NCBI GenBank assembly: GCA_002280515.1
Contig: NCEA01000013.1
Location: 69,194-115,010 of the forward strand
DNA: 45,817 nt
Direction: 5' to 3'
DNA from: Rhodobacterales bacterium 32-67-9
GTDB lineage: Bacteria > Pseudomonadota > Alphaproteobacteria > Rhodobacterales > Rhodobacteraceae
Shown: positions 35,659 to 44,201 of the stretch, piece after piece
How positions within the stretch are numbered: position 1 is the stretch's first letter
How the letters are laid out: each line of letters starts with the position of its first letter
Notes under the pieces: generated by a model
What the model was told of the DNA's origin: nothing
The model's input: only the letters and a program-made list of their open reading frames with translations
Databases searched by the model: none
Program-made: the position numbers and the translations under genes

Positions 35659-36981
35659 CTATCCTCGACACAGGGAGACGCGGGGAAGGTCGTCCGGATC
35701 GACCTCGGCCTCAATCTCGACATGGGCGATGCCGTCGGGCCAGAGGCCGGTCAGCGGCATGTAGAACCGGCCGGTCAGCGGCTGGCCCTCGGCCCGCACG
35801 ACCGGCCGCGTCCGCTCCTGCCCGGTCTTCGAGAAGAAATGAAATTCGGCGCGGGCCGGTAACGTGGCACGCGTGTCGAAGAGAAGGTTCAGCGCAGGCT
35901 CCTGCGGCTGGCCGGACAGATCGACGGTAATGCGGTTCTCTCCGGCCGGCGCCACGGCCAGGTCCGCGACGCAGTCGTTGCGCGCGGCGGCGACAAGTTC
36001 GCGGAACGGCTGGTCGCCATGCAGACCCAGGTTGAGCCAGACCGGCACCTCCCAAACCAGCGTGTCGGGCGGGGTCTGGCGGAAGGCGTCAGAGGTCAGA
36101 TAGGCCGAAAGTGCCGCGACCGGATCGTGGGGAACGCTGCCCATGGTGACCTCGCGCCCGGACAGTTCCGAGAGAAAGCCGGCGAAGTTGAGCGCCGGAT
36201 CACCGGTCATCTCGGTGCCCGCGACGATCACGGGCGCCGCGCTTTCGGTCACCTCGGGGGGCTGTCGGGTGGTCTTGAACCCCATCGTCGTGACCTCGGG
36301 CAAGGATGTCAGGCAGTGCATCTGCAGGTGCAGCCGATCCAGCGACGGCAAGATCGTGGTGCCTGTCGGGTCGGTCCTGTATTCGGCCGGCGCCGGGCCA
36401 TCGCGCAACTGGTCGGCGATCCCGCTCGCCAGCGCAAAGAGACCGGTATTGGTCAGCCGGGGGTCGGCCCCGAAGAACACCGACTCTCCCGAGACCGCCG
36501 TGCTCAAGGCGCGCCGCGCGTCGACGGTTTTAACGCCCGCCGCCCTGAGGCGCGCCAGCGTATCTTGGTAGATCGCGAGCGCGAGAGCCGGGTCGTAGCC
36601 ATAGGCGACACTGTCGGGGCCGAGATACTGCGGCATCGCCAGTGCCTTGGTCGGCACCGGAACCACGATGAACGTCGTGCCCCGCTCCGCGAGGATGTGC
36701 GACAGGGTGCCGATGGCGGTGACCACCTCGTCGGAAAAGCGGTTGTAGGTCAGAAGGTCCGGGTCGACCCGGAAGAAGACCCCCTGACGGCCCTCGACCG
36801 AGGGCGTCGGCGCGGCGGACAGGTCGCGGCAGCCATAAAGCGTTTGTGCGGCGAGGGGCGCGGGCGCCATGGTGGCAATGGCAAGGCCGACGACCCAAGC
36901 CGCAGATGTCGGCGCGGCCGCTCGCAGCAGGGAGCGCACCGTGCGACCTGCCCGTAACCACGCAGTGCTGCTTGGTGTCAT
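35659..36981 (-). CDS. algX: AlgX-like protein with degenerate acetyltransferase site
   Basis: This 440-residue protein matches AlgX over the SGNH-like domain and C-terminal carbohydrate-binding region: DPALNFAGFLSEL, then YLTSDAFRQTPPDTLVWEVP, then the Cys-containing end. AlgX acetylates alginate with Asp174-His176 (DxHW motif) and Ser269 (GTS). Here the motif reads Asp173-Pro-Arg175-Leu, and GTS has become Gly255-Thr256-Glu257, so Ser and His are both lost while the overall fold seems kept. The start MTPSSTAWLRAG (36981) leads into a signal segment ending near PLAAQ. The missing acetyl supply genes (algI, algJ, algF) fit loss of activity. Confidence 0.82.
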   Translation of the reverse strand: MTPSSTAWLRAGRTVRSLLRAAAPTSAAWVVGLAIATMAPAPLAAQTLYGCRDLSAAPTPSVEGRQGVFFRVDPDLLTYNRFSDEVVTAIGTLSHILAERGTTFIVVPVPTKALAMPQYLGPDSVAYGYDPALALAIYQDTLARLRAAGVKTVDARRALSTAVSGESVFFGADPRLTNTGLFALASGIADQLRDGPAPAEYRTDPTGTTILPSLDRLHLQMHCLTSLPEVTTMGFKTTRQPPEVTESAAPVIVAGTEMTGDPALNFAGFLSELSGREVTMGSVPHDPVAALSAYLTSDAFRQTPPDTLVWEVPVWLNLGLHGDQPFRELVAAARNDCVADLAVAPAGENRITVDLSGQPQEPALNLLFDTRATLPARAEFHFFSKTGQERTRPVVRAEGQPLTGRFYMPLTGLWPDGIAHVEIEAEVDPDDLPRVSLCRG

Positions 36982-37101
36982 CGGCACGTTTCCATTGCCC
37001 GTATGCGCGGCGTCTGCGCCGTCGTTTTCTGCCTTGTGCGGTTTTACAGCATGGACCGGCGCTTCGCCAAGCACTTCGCGCCCGGCGGTGCGGCGGCAGC
37101 G

Positions 37102-38625
37102 CTAGAGCGCGCAGGCCGGCGGGGCGAGGCGGTCGGTCGGACTCGCGCCGCCGGCGTCGAGCAGGATCGGCGTCTGCCCTCTCAGATCCGCGATGATGGC
37201 CCGGAACTGCTGTGTGATGTCACCGTCCAGAAGCCGGGGAAACTGATTGGACAGGTCATTGCCCTTCAGCGTTATCGCCGCGCCCGCCGCCGTGGCCAGC
37301 CCGGAGCCGTTTTCGCGCAGCAGGTTGTCGGTGATATAGGTTACCTCGCCCTTTTTCTGGCCAGACACCCACACGCCGGCATTCTTGTTGCCGATGATCT
37401 TGTTGCGATGCACGAAGGCGTCGGTACTGTTGCGCACCTCGACGCCCTTCTGCCGGTCGTCGAGGATCACGTTCTCCTCGACCCGGCCACAGGTAACGCC
37501 CTGCAACTTCACCCCGCCACCGTTGCGCCGCCAAATCAGGTTGCCGTTGACCGAGACATTGTCGCTTCCCGAAGATATCAGGAGCCCGGCGCGCGACCCT
37601 TCGAGGATGATGTTGCCGGTGACCCGCGTCCCGCCCGATCCGTTCGAGACCCGGACGGCATTCGTCGGCGAATTCCCGGTGAAGAGGTTGCCGGCGACGA
37701 CGGCGTTCGGCGCGTGCGACAGCAGCAGGGGATTGCGCCGCATGTCGAAGAACCGGTTGTCGCGCAATATCGCGTTCGGCACGCCGACGACGGTCACGGT
37801 GACCATGTCCTCGAAGCGCGTGTTTTCGATCACGGTCCCCCTGGCGGGCCGCATCGTCGGATAGGCCACGATCGACAGCCCCGAGAACTTCTCGGTGCTG
37901 CCGAAGCCGAGATGCTTCAGCGTCGCTTCGGAGAAATGGACCGAACCGGACCCGACGGAAGCGATGAAGGGCGCGAATTCCTCGTTCGCGCCGCTCGGCT
38001 CGGCGGTCGCCGAAATCTCGGCGCCGAAGATTTCGATCCGGCCGTAGCTGACGATGAACGCGCCGTCGCTGCGGCTGAGCTTCAGCACGTCGCCAGGGCC
38101 GAGGCGCAGGGTCGCATCCGCGCCGATGACCAGCGGGACGCGCAAGAGGTCGGCGCCGGAGTCGATCTCACGCCCGACGAAGCGGTTGGTCATAAGGCTT
38201 CGCAGCTGCGAAAGCGTCAGGACACCGGATTCGACCTCGATCGCGTCGGTGCCGTTGACTGCGCTGGCCTGAAGGACCGCGAGGTTGCTCTTGCCCCCGT
38301 AGACCTGCGACAGGGACGCGAGGGCAAAACGGCTGTCGGTCCAGCCGATCTTTGCGGGCTCGTCGGGGGCGGCATATTCGGCCGTCGAATGCCAGGGCTC
38401 GCGCAGGACATGCCCGGCCAGCCCCACGGCCAGCGTGCTGACCGGCAGGGACCGCGCCCCGTCGTCGGTCTTGAGCGCCTTCGACAGCGCCGTGAGTTCG
38501 GCGCGCAGCTCCATCAGCTTCCAGTCGGGTGCCGCCGCCGCCGACCCCGCAAAGAGGAAAAGACCGAGGCCGGCGGCCACGGTCGTTTTCCAGATTGCGG
38601 CGATGCGTCGGCCTACATCAGCCAT
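37102..38625 (-). CDS. algG: AlgG-like right-handed beta-helix protein without the DPHD motif
   Basis: This is a 507-residue periplasmic protein with a signal peptide (cut near AAAAPDW) and a beta-helix of repeated NxxF/N-x-I turns, as in mannuronan C5-epimerase AlgG. In AlgG the catalytic His lies in a DPHD motif. In my alignment the corresponding residues 300-303 read LLLS, and no DPHD occurs anywhere in the protein; a His at 304 is two residues off register. It is therefore probably not an active epimerase. The start overlaps the end of the algA-like gene by 8 bp, and 120 bp separate it from algX. Confidence 0.77.
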   Translation of the reverse strand: MADVGRRIAAIWKTTVAAGLGLFLFAGSAAAAPDWKLMELRAELTALSKALKTDDGARSLPVSTLAVGLAGHVLREPWHSTAEYAAPDEPAKIGWTDSRFALASLSQVYGGKSNLAVLQASAVNGTDAIEVESGVLTLSQLRSLMTNRFVGREIDSGADLLRVPLVIGADATLRLGPGDVLKLSRSDGAFIVSYGRIEIFGAEISATAEPSGANEEFAPFIASVGSGSVHFSEATLKHLGFGSTEKFSGLSIVAYPTMRPARGTVIENTRFEDMVTVTVVGVPNAILRDNRFFDMRRNPLLLSHAPNAVVAGNLFTGNSPTNAVRVSNGSGGTRVTGNIILEGSRAGLLISSGSDNVSVNGNLIWRRNGGGVKLQGVTCGRVEENVILDDRQKGVEVRNSTDAFVHRNKIIGNKNAGVWVSGQKKGEVTYITDNLLRENGSGLATAAGAAITLKGNDLSNQFPRLLDGDITQQFRAIIADLRGQTPILLDAGGASPTDRLAPPACAL

Positions 38626-40036
38626 GGCTCGTCATGGACAGGGACTTCGGCGACTCGACCGGGATATCGAAGGTCATGAACAGAAGCTCCGTCTCGATAT
38701 CGGCGCAGTTGGTGATGCGGATCGGACCATCCGGGTCGGAATAGATCCGGCCGCCTTCGCGAACGGTCTTCTGCCAGGTCGGGCCTTGCGCATGAACCAT
38801 GCCCTTCACCACGATGACTTGGCGGCCATGCCCGGATTCGAGGTCGATGCAGGCGCCGATCGGGATCTGGCTGGTGCCAAGCTGGAAGCAGTCGGTCTGG
38901 TGGATCTGCTCCAGCCCGCGCGGCATCGAGAACGGCACCATCGTCGGCGCCGCGCCGGCGTAATGTTCGGCTTCGGGGCGCCCGCGCGCCTTGAGATTGT
39001 CGACCACGTCCTTGACGCTCTGCGATGTGGAGCGGCGGGTGACGAGAACCGCGTCGGTGGTGTCGACGACGATGATATCCGACAGGCCGACGATGCTGAC
39101 CAGCCGGGTTTCTGAGCGGACCATCGTGTTCTTGCTGTCCACCACGATGACGTCGCCTTGCAGCACGTTGCCGTTGCTGTCGGGCTTGGAGACGTCGAAC
39201 ATCGCCGACCAGCTTCCGACATCGCTCCAGATCACGTTCAGGGGAACCGTAGCGATCCGGTCAGTTTTCTCGAAGACCGCCTTTTCGGTGGGCTCGGCCT
39301 TCGTCTGGCTGAAGGCGTCGGCCTCGAGGTAAAGCGCCTCGGGGAAGGGGCTCGCCCCCATGACCGAACGTTTCACCGCGACGGCGGTCTCGGGGTCGAG
39401 CTTCTGGTATTCCTCGATGATCGTTCGGGCCGAGAACATCGAGATACCGGATGCCCAGAGCGCCGACTTGCCGTCAACAAGCTCCTTCGCCTTGGCCAGT
39501 GGCGGCTTCTCGATGAAGCTCTCGACGCTGTGCAGGCCGGGGAAGTCGGCGAGCTCGGCGCCCTTGGAAATGTAGCCGAACCCGGTTTCCGGTCCGCGCG
39601 GTTCTATCCCGAAGGTGATGATCCGGCCTGCGGCGGCGGCATCGATCTGGCGGATGATCGTCTCGTTGATCTCACCTTCGATGACGTGATCGGCGGGGAT
39701 GACCAGGATGATCGCATTGGGGTCGCGCCCGAAGAGCGTCTGCGACGCGGCGAGGACGGCCGGTCCGGTATTGCGGCCCATCGGTTCGCAGATGATGCGC
39801 GATCCCGACTGGATTTCGCGCAACTGGCTGACGACCGTACCGCGGTGACGCAGATTGGTCACGATGACCGGGTCGTGGAAATACTCGCCGCGATGGCGCT
39901 GGATCGCGGACTGGAAGAAGGTCAGCGAATCCTTGCCGCCGATCTTCTGGAACTGTTTCGGGCTGCGGGTGCGCGAAATGGGCCAGAGCCGGGTTCCGCT
40001 TCCTCCGCAAAGGATCAGTGGATAAATCTTTCTCAC
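38618..40036 (-). CDS. algA: Mannose-1-phosphate guanylyltransferase, AlgA-like with degenerate isomerase half
   Basis: This 472-residue protein should make GDP-mannose from GTP and mannose 1-phosphate. The nucleotidyltransferase half is intact: LCGGSGTRLWPISR (residues 9-22), IPADHVI (113-119), FIEKP (174-178) and WSDVGSW. AlgA also has a C-terminal cupin with phosphomannose isomerase activity and a metal-binding HHH-x-EHW motif. Here the cupin-like tail reads IDLESGHGRQVIVVKG without that motif, so isomerase activity is doubtful. The GTG at 40036 (MRKIYPL) is chosen over an upstream TTG because AGAGAGG precedes it. Confidence 0.84.
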   Translation of the reverse strand: MRKIYPLILCGGSGTRLWPISRTRSPKQFQKIGGKDSLTFFQSAIQRHRGEYFHDPVIVTNLRHRGTVVSQLREIQSGSRIICEPMGRNTGPAVLAASQTLFGRDPNAIILVIPADHVIEGEINETIIRQIDAAAAGRIITFGIEPRGPETGFGYISKGAELADFPGLHSVESFIEKPPLAKAKELVDGKSALWASGISMFSARTIIEEYQKLDPETAVAVKRSVMGASPFPEALYLEADAFSQTKAEPTEKAVFEKTDRIATVPLNVIWSDVGSWSAMFDVSKPDSNGNVLQGDVIVVDSKNTMVRSETRLVSIVGLSDIIVVDTTDAVLVTRRSTSQSVKDVVDNLKARGRPEAEHYAGAAPTMVPFSMPRGLEQIHQTDCFQLGTSQIPIGACIDLESGHGRQVIVVKGMVHAQGPTWQKTVREGGRIYSDPDGPIRITNCADIETELLFMTFDIPVESPKSLSMTSHG

Positions 40037-40056
40037 GTCACGCCGCCTCTCTGCCC

Positions 40057-41109
40057 CTAGTTCCAAAGGAAGGATTTCGTCAGCCGCACCTGCGCGAACT
40101 TGCCGATATCCTCCTCCGTCAGAGCCCCCTCGGGTGCGATCAACTGGACCGGGACGAAGAGCTCTCCGCTCATGGCCGCGGTGTTGGCGGACTTGCCTGC
40201 CACCGCTTCGACCGGGATGGACCTGCCGTCTGCCAGATCCAGGTAGACCCGATCGCCCTTCATCGCCCGTGCCAACCCTTCCACACTCATCAAGGCCTGA
40301 ACACTGAGGTCAAAGTTATTAACCAAAATTGTCAATATTACGTCGGTTGGAAGGACTGTAAGACCCTCCGCAACCCCTTGATTTACAATGGCTTCACAGT
40401 CGCATGGCATCTGGAAATTCAAAACATCGCCACTATTTGCGTTAACGGAAAAAAGCACCTCGCCCTTCTTTGCTTCGGGGTTGAGGTAGGACACCTGACC
40501 GGCCGTCGTCGCCTGCATAGGCTGGCCGGCGCGTTCGATCAGGACCGGGTGCATCTCGTAGCCGGTCGTGTAGCGGACATAGAGCGCGCTCGCCGCGGCA
40601 AGTGCGAGGACCCCCGAGAGGAGGGCCACCGCGATACTGCGGTAGCGTTCGGTCCATTTCTGCTCGACGACCTTCTTCTCTTCCTTGGGCTTGACCGGGC
40701 CGGAATAGCTCATCACCGCGCCGAGGGTCACGAAGTCCCCGGCGATGAAACTGTTGAGCACGAACCGCAACTGCGCGACGTGATCGCCGGTCGGGTCGGC
40801 GAATTTCAGGACCAGTTCGTCCCGCTCCTCTCCGACGACGACCACCTCGGGATAGATCGAGAGCGAAAAGTTCTGGAACTCGAACTGCAGCCGGACGGCG
40901 TGGCGCGTGCCCTTGACGAGGAATATCTCGTCCTGCGCCGCAAGCTGGATCGTCGTCAGCGAGATCTTCCTGCCGGCGAACTTCTGCCCGTAGACATGCA
41001 GCGTGAAGGGCAGCGACACCGACGGGTGTTCGTTCTCGAAGCCGAACTCGTAGGGCACCGGCACGCTGCCGCCGCCGAGGTTCAGGTCTCTCAGTTCCGC
41101 CGTGATCAT
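40057..41109 (-). CDS. alg44: Alg44-like co-polymerase with degenerate PilZ domain
   Basis: This 350-residue protein matches Alg44 in layout: an N-terminal PilZ-like region (about residues 30-137), one membrane helix (158-178), and a periplasmic HlyD-like part. Alg44 activates Alg8 by binding cyclic di-GMP through RxxxR and DxSxxG. Neither motif is visible; the second reads KISLTT. Either control by cyclic di-GMP is lost or another ligand is used. Bases 40321-40440 are unusually AT-rich (53 of 120 G+C). The ATG at 41109 is used; a GTG at 41115 is possible. Confidence 0.77.
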   Translation of the reverse strand: MITAELRDLNLGGGSVPVPYEFGFENEHPSVSLPFTLHVYGQKFAGRKISLTTIQLAAQDEIFLVKGTRHAVRLQFEFQNFSLSIYPEVVVVGEERDELVLKFADPTGDHVAQLRFVLNSFIAGDFVTLGAVMSYSGPVKPKEEKKVVEQKWTERYRSIAVALLSGVLALAAASALYVRYTTGYEMHPVLIERAGQPMQATTAGQVSYLNPEAKKGEVLFSVNANSGDVLNFQMPCDCEAIVNQGVAEGLTVLPTDVILTILVNNFDLSVQALMSVEGLARAMKGDRVYLDLADGRSIPVEAVAGKSANTAAMSGELFVPVQLIAPEGALTEEDIGKFAQVRLTKSFLWN

Positions 41110-41125
41110 GCCCACCGCGATCGCC

Positions 41126-42604
41126 TCAGATTATGCTCAGGTACATGACCGCAAGCGTCAGCCAGCAGATCGTCAATGCGTGATGTGCCGCCGATTCCGC
41201 GGCTTTCAGCCGATCGAACAGCCCCGCCGTCGCCCCGCCGCCGGTCGAGGCCTGGCGGGTCCATTTCTGCTTGTCGAGGCGGAAGAGGACGAAGGTCTTG
41301 ATCGCCGCGCCGACGATCTGGGAGAAGTAGAGGATCGGCGGATGCGTGACCGGGAACCAGACACCGTTGAAGAGCGCGATGAAGGCGCAGAAGATGTAGC
41401 GCGTGGCCAGCACCCAGCCAATGTAGAGCGGGACCACGTAGGGCGTGACGAACAGCGCCGTCACGAGGACCGAGATCGGACCGACGAGCGTCGTGAACAT
41501 GCTGACCCGCTGGTCGAGGATCGACCACCAGGTGAAGAACCCCATCGTCCTCGGGCTGAGCCGCAGGGCGCGTCCGTTCGTGCGCATCATGTTGCCGAAC
41601 CAGCGTACCATCAGCGTCTTGGCGCTGTCGTAGAACGTCGCGCGCGGTTGGGTCTCGACCGAGGCCGACATCATGTCGGGCAGGTAGAGCATCTTGTAGC
41701 CGTTGCGCAGCAGCCAGAACCAGGTCGACTTGTCGTCGCCGGTCAGGAAGGTGACGCGGCCGAGACGCCAGTGGTTGAGATAGTCGTGCCCGACGCCCTT
41801 CACGAACCCCGGATCGGTGGCGAGGCAGGCGCGGAAGACCGACATGCGGCCCGTCAATGTCAGCACCCGCTGCGACAGGCCCATCGAGCACATCATCATC
41901 TGGCGCTGGTTGAAGCGCAGGACGAACCAGTCCTTGAAGAGGTTGTCCTTGTCGACGAGCGCCGCCTCGTGCGTGGTCAGCGCCCCGACATGGGGATCGT
42001 TGAACCACGGTGCGGATTGTTCGACCACGTCGAGCGGCACGACCGTGTCGCCGTCGACGAAGATCATGATGTCGTGTGGCGTGGGCGAGAAGCTCGCGAG
42101 AATACGCAGCGCCCGCGCCATCGCGTCGCGCTTGCCGTTGGACTTGATACGGTCCATCACCAACTTCACCGACGACATGTCGATCGGCATCGTGGCGTAG
42201 ATCTCGCGGATCAGCCGCTCGTCCGCGCCATCGACGACGGAGGACACGATGGTCGCTCCGTCCCGCGCCGCCGCCGCCGCGCGAAACAGCCGGCGGTAGA
42301 CCATCAGCGTCGTGTCTTGGTCGACCATGTAGGAGGTCACCATGAAGAAGGCGTGCCGGCGCCGGCCGCTTTCGCGGTCGGCCTTGAACGCGGCGGCCTT
42401 GCGGCGCGGATAGACGAACCGCCGGAAGAGGATCGCCCGGCAGAGGTTCAGCATCGCCCAGGAATAGCGCCAGGCACCAAGGAAGCCGATCACGATGATC
42501 GCGTGCTTCGCCGCCCTCGGGTCGCCGACGAACGCCGCCGGCACCACCAGGGTGAGAAGCGCGATGACCGCGAAATAGGCGATGTGGGTGAGGGCACGGA
42601 CCAC
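41126..42604 (-). CDS. alg8: Alg8-like polymannuronate synthase (GT2)
   Basis: This 492-residue inner-membrane glycosyltransferase should polymerise GDP-mannuronate. It has N-terminal helices, the DGD site (184-186), TGDDKSTWFW (288-297) and RWFGNMMRTNGRAL (334-347), close to P. aeruginosa Alg8, and C-terminal helices. The catalytic motifs look intact, so the machine probably still makes polymer. The start is a GTG at 42604, 7 bp after the algD stop; the ribosome site is weak. algD and alg44 flank it as in pseudomonads. Confidence 0.9.
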   Translation of the reverse strand: MVRALTHIAYFAVIALLTLVVPAAFVGDPRAAKHAIIVIGFLGAWRYSWAMLNLCRAILFRRFVYPRRKAAAFKADRESGRRRHAFFMVTSYMVDQDTTLMVYRRLFRAAAAARDGATIVSSVVDGADERLIREIYATMPIDMSSVKLVMDRIKSNGKRDAMARALRILASFSPTPHDIMIFVDGDTVVPLDVVEQSAPWFNDPHVGALTTHEAALVDKDNLFKDWFVLRFNQRQMMMCSMGLSQRVLTLTGRMSVFRACLATDPGFVKGVGHDYLNHWRLGRVTFLTGDDKSTWFWLLRNGYKMLYLPDMMSASVETQPRATFYDSAKTLMVRWFGNMMRTNGRALRLSPRTMGFFTWWSILDQRVSMFTTLVGPISVLVTALFVTPYVVPLYIGWVLATRYIFCAFIALFNGVWFPVTHPPILYFSQIVGAAIKTFVLFRLDKQKWTRQASTGGGATAGLFDRLKAAESAAHHALTICWLTLAVMYLSII

Positions 42605-42611
42605 GGCAGGA

Positions 42612-43928
42612 TTACCAGCAGATACCGGCGTAGGTTCCGTTGCTGACCATGTCGCGGTGCAGGCGGGTGAGGTCGACGACAGGCCGCTTCCCGGCTGCGG
42701 CCTTCAGCTTGTCGACCGCCTCCTTGTAGTAGTTGCCGACCAGAACCGCGCCCGACCCTTCGATCAGCCGGTCGAGGTCATCGACCATCCGCTCCTTCAG
42801 GTCGGGAATGCCGTCGTTGCCGCGTCCGGCGCCGGGGGTGCCGGCGTCGAACGCCTCCTGCACGAAGGGGTCGTAGATGTCGACCTCGATCCCCTTGGTG
42901 ATCAGCCGCGCTGCGAGTGCGACGAGCGGGCTTTCCCTCAGATCGTCGGTGCCGGGTTTGAAGCTGATGCCGACAAAGCCGATCCGCTTCGCGCCCGATG
43001 CCTCGACCATTCGCTCGGCCCGCGCGATCTGGGCATCGTTCGCCTCAAGCACCGCCTCGAGCATATGCGCTTTGGTGTCGGTGCTCCGCGCGAGGAAGCG
43101 CAGCGCCCGCACGTCCTTCGGCAGGCACGATCCGCCGAAGGCGAAGCCGGGCCGCATGAAGTAGGGCGACATCGCGACCTTGTCGTCAGAACAGAGGATC
43201 TCCATCACCGTCTGGCCGTCGATGCCGGAGGCCTTGGCGATGTTGCCGATCTCGTTGGCGAAGGTCACCTTGACCGCGCGCCAGGCGTTGGAGGTGTATT
43301 TCACCAGTTCGGCGGTGCCGATGTCGACCTTGTGGATCTTGCAGGGCAGCGCTTCGTTGAGCGCGGTCAGCACGTCTTCGGTCGGCTTGTCCATCGTGCC
43401 GAAGACGATCAGGCCGGGGTCGTAGTAATCCCGGATCGCCGTGCTTTCGCGCAGGAATTCCGGATAGTAACCAAGCCCGAAGCCTTCGCCGGCGGTCTTG
43501 CCCGATGTCTCTTCGAGCGCCGGGATGCAGCAACGCATCGTGCTGCCCGGCACGATGGTGGAGCGCATGACGACCGAGTGATAGCCCGGCTTGTCTTTGA
43601 GCGCCGCGCCGATGTTCCGACAGACCGCCTCGACATAGGTCAGTCCGACCGATCCGTCAGGGGCGGAGGGCGTTCCGACGCAGATGAACGAGGCGTCGGT
43701 GTTCCTGATGGCGAAACCGGTATCCGACGTCGCGGTCAGCTTGCCCGCCGCCACAACTTCTCGAACCAGTTCGTCGATGCCTTCCTCGACGATCGGCGAG
43801 ACGCCGTCATTGATCGACTTGACCTTTCCGGGGTCGATGTCGACGGCAATCACGTCGTGGCCGTCCCTGGCCAGACAGGCCGCCGAAACGACGCCAACAT
43901 AACCGATACCGAATACGCTGATCTTCAT
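42612..43928 (-). CDS. algD: GDP-mannose 6-dehydrogenase AlgD
   Basis: AlgD (438 residues) oxidises GDP-mannose to GDP-mannuronate, the committed step of alginate synthesis. The N-terminal Rossmann motif is FGIGYVGVVSAACL; the catalytic Cys268 lies in GGSCLPKDVRAL at the same number as in P. aeruginosa AlgD. NPEFLREST is conserved in the form YYPEFLREST, and the protein ends GICW as AlgD does. This separates it from UDP-glucose dehydrogenases. The ATG at 43928 is preferred to an earlier in-frame start that runs into the promoter region. It is the first gene of the operon. Confidence 0.94.
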   Translation of the reverse strand: MKISVFGIGYVGVVSAACLARDGHDVIAVDIDPGKVKSINDGVSPIVEEGIDELVREVVAAGKLTATSDTGFAIRNTDASFICVGTPSAPDGSVGLTYVEAVCRNIGAALKDKPGYHSVVMRSTIVPGSTMRCCIPALEETSGKTAGEGFGLGYYPEFLRESTAIRDYYDPGLIVFGTMDKPTEDVLTALNEALPCKIHKVDIGTAELVKYTSNAWRAVKVTFANEIGNIAKASGIDGQTVMEILCSDDKVAMSPYFMRPGFAFGGSCLPKDVRALRFLARSTDTKAHMLEAVLEANDAQIARAERMVEASGAKRIGFVGISFKPGTDDLRESPLVALAARLITKGIEVDIYDPFVQEAFDAGTPGAGRGNDGIPDLKERMVDDLDRLIEGSGAVLVGNYYKEAVDKLKAAAGKRPVVDLTRLHRDMVSNGTYAGICW

Positions 43929-44201
43929 GTTTGTTACCCCAGCAAACTTTTGTCTGAGGAGCCGTATCGCGGACGATTTGGTGGAATTTTTGTCTAAATT
44001 GAGGACGACACGGGTCAAATTGTCTCTACTGTCGCGGCAAACGTAACGATCCTCGAGCTGCGGCAGGCGGTGTAGCGTGGCCGAATTCGCACCCGTTACC
44101 TTGAATCTATGGGATAATCACCTTGCGTGACCTGGGCCATTTCGTCCCCGCAGCGAATTGTGTCGCCATTTGGATCGGCACCGGGGAACGCGCCGCGCTT
44201 G
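43929..44201 (-). promoter_or_regulatory. algD promoter region with TTGTCT repeats
   Basis: This 273-bp AT-richer spacer has a plausible sigma70-like promoter on the - strand: TTGACC (44013-44018)-N16-TAGACA (43991-43996), about 55 nt before algD. Three direct repeats of TTGTCT (+ strand reading) end at 43955, 43995 and 44025, so they are 40 and 30 bp apart, on one helical face. They flank the promoter and could bind a regulator. No gene is seen in the spacer. Confidence 0.5.

Noticed and set aside
36019-36957. Long + strand frame opposite the algX-like gene
   Set aside because: Shadow of the - strand gene; lacks any known motif.
42612-43928. UDP-glucose 6-dehydrogenase instead of AlgD
   Set aside because: The sequence tracks AlgD through the GGSCLPKDVRAL region and the GICW end, and lies next to Alg8.
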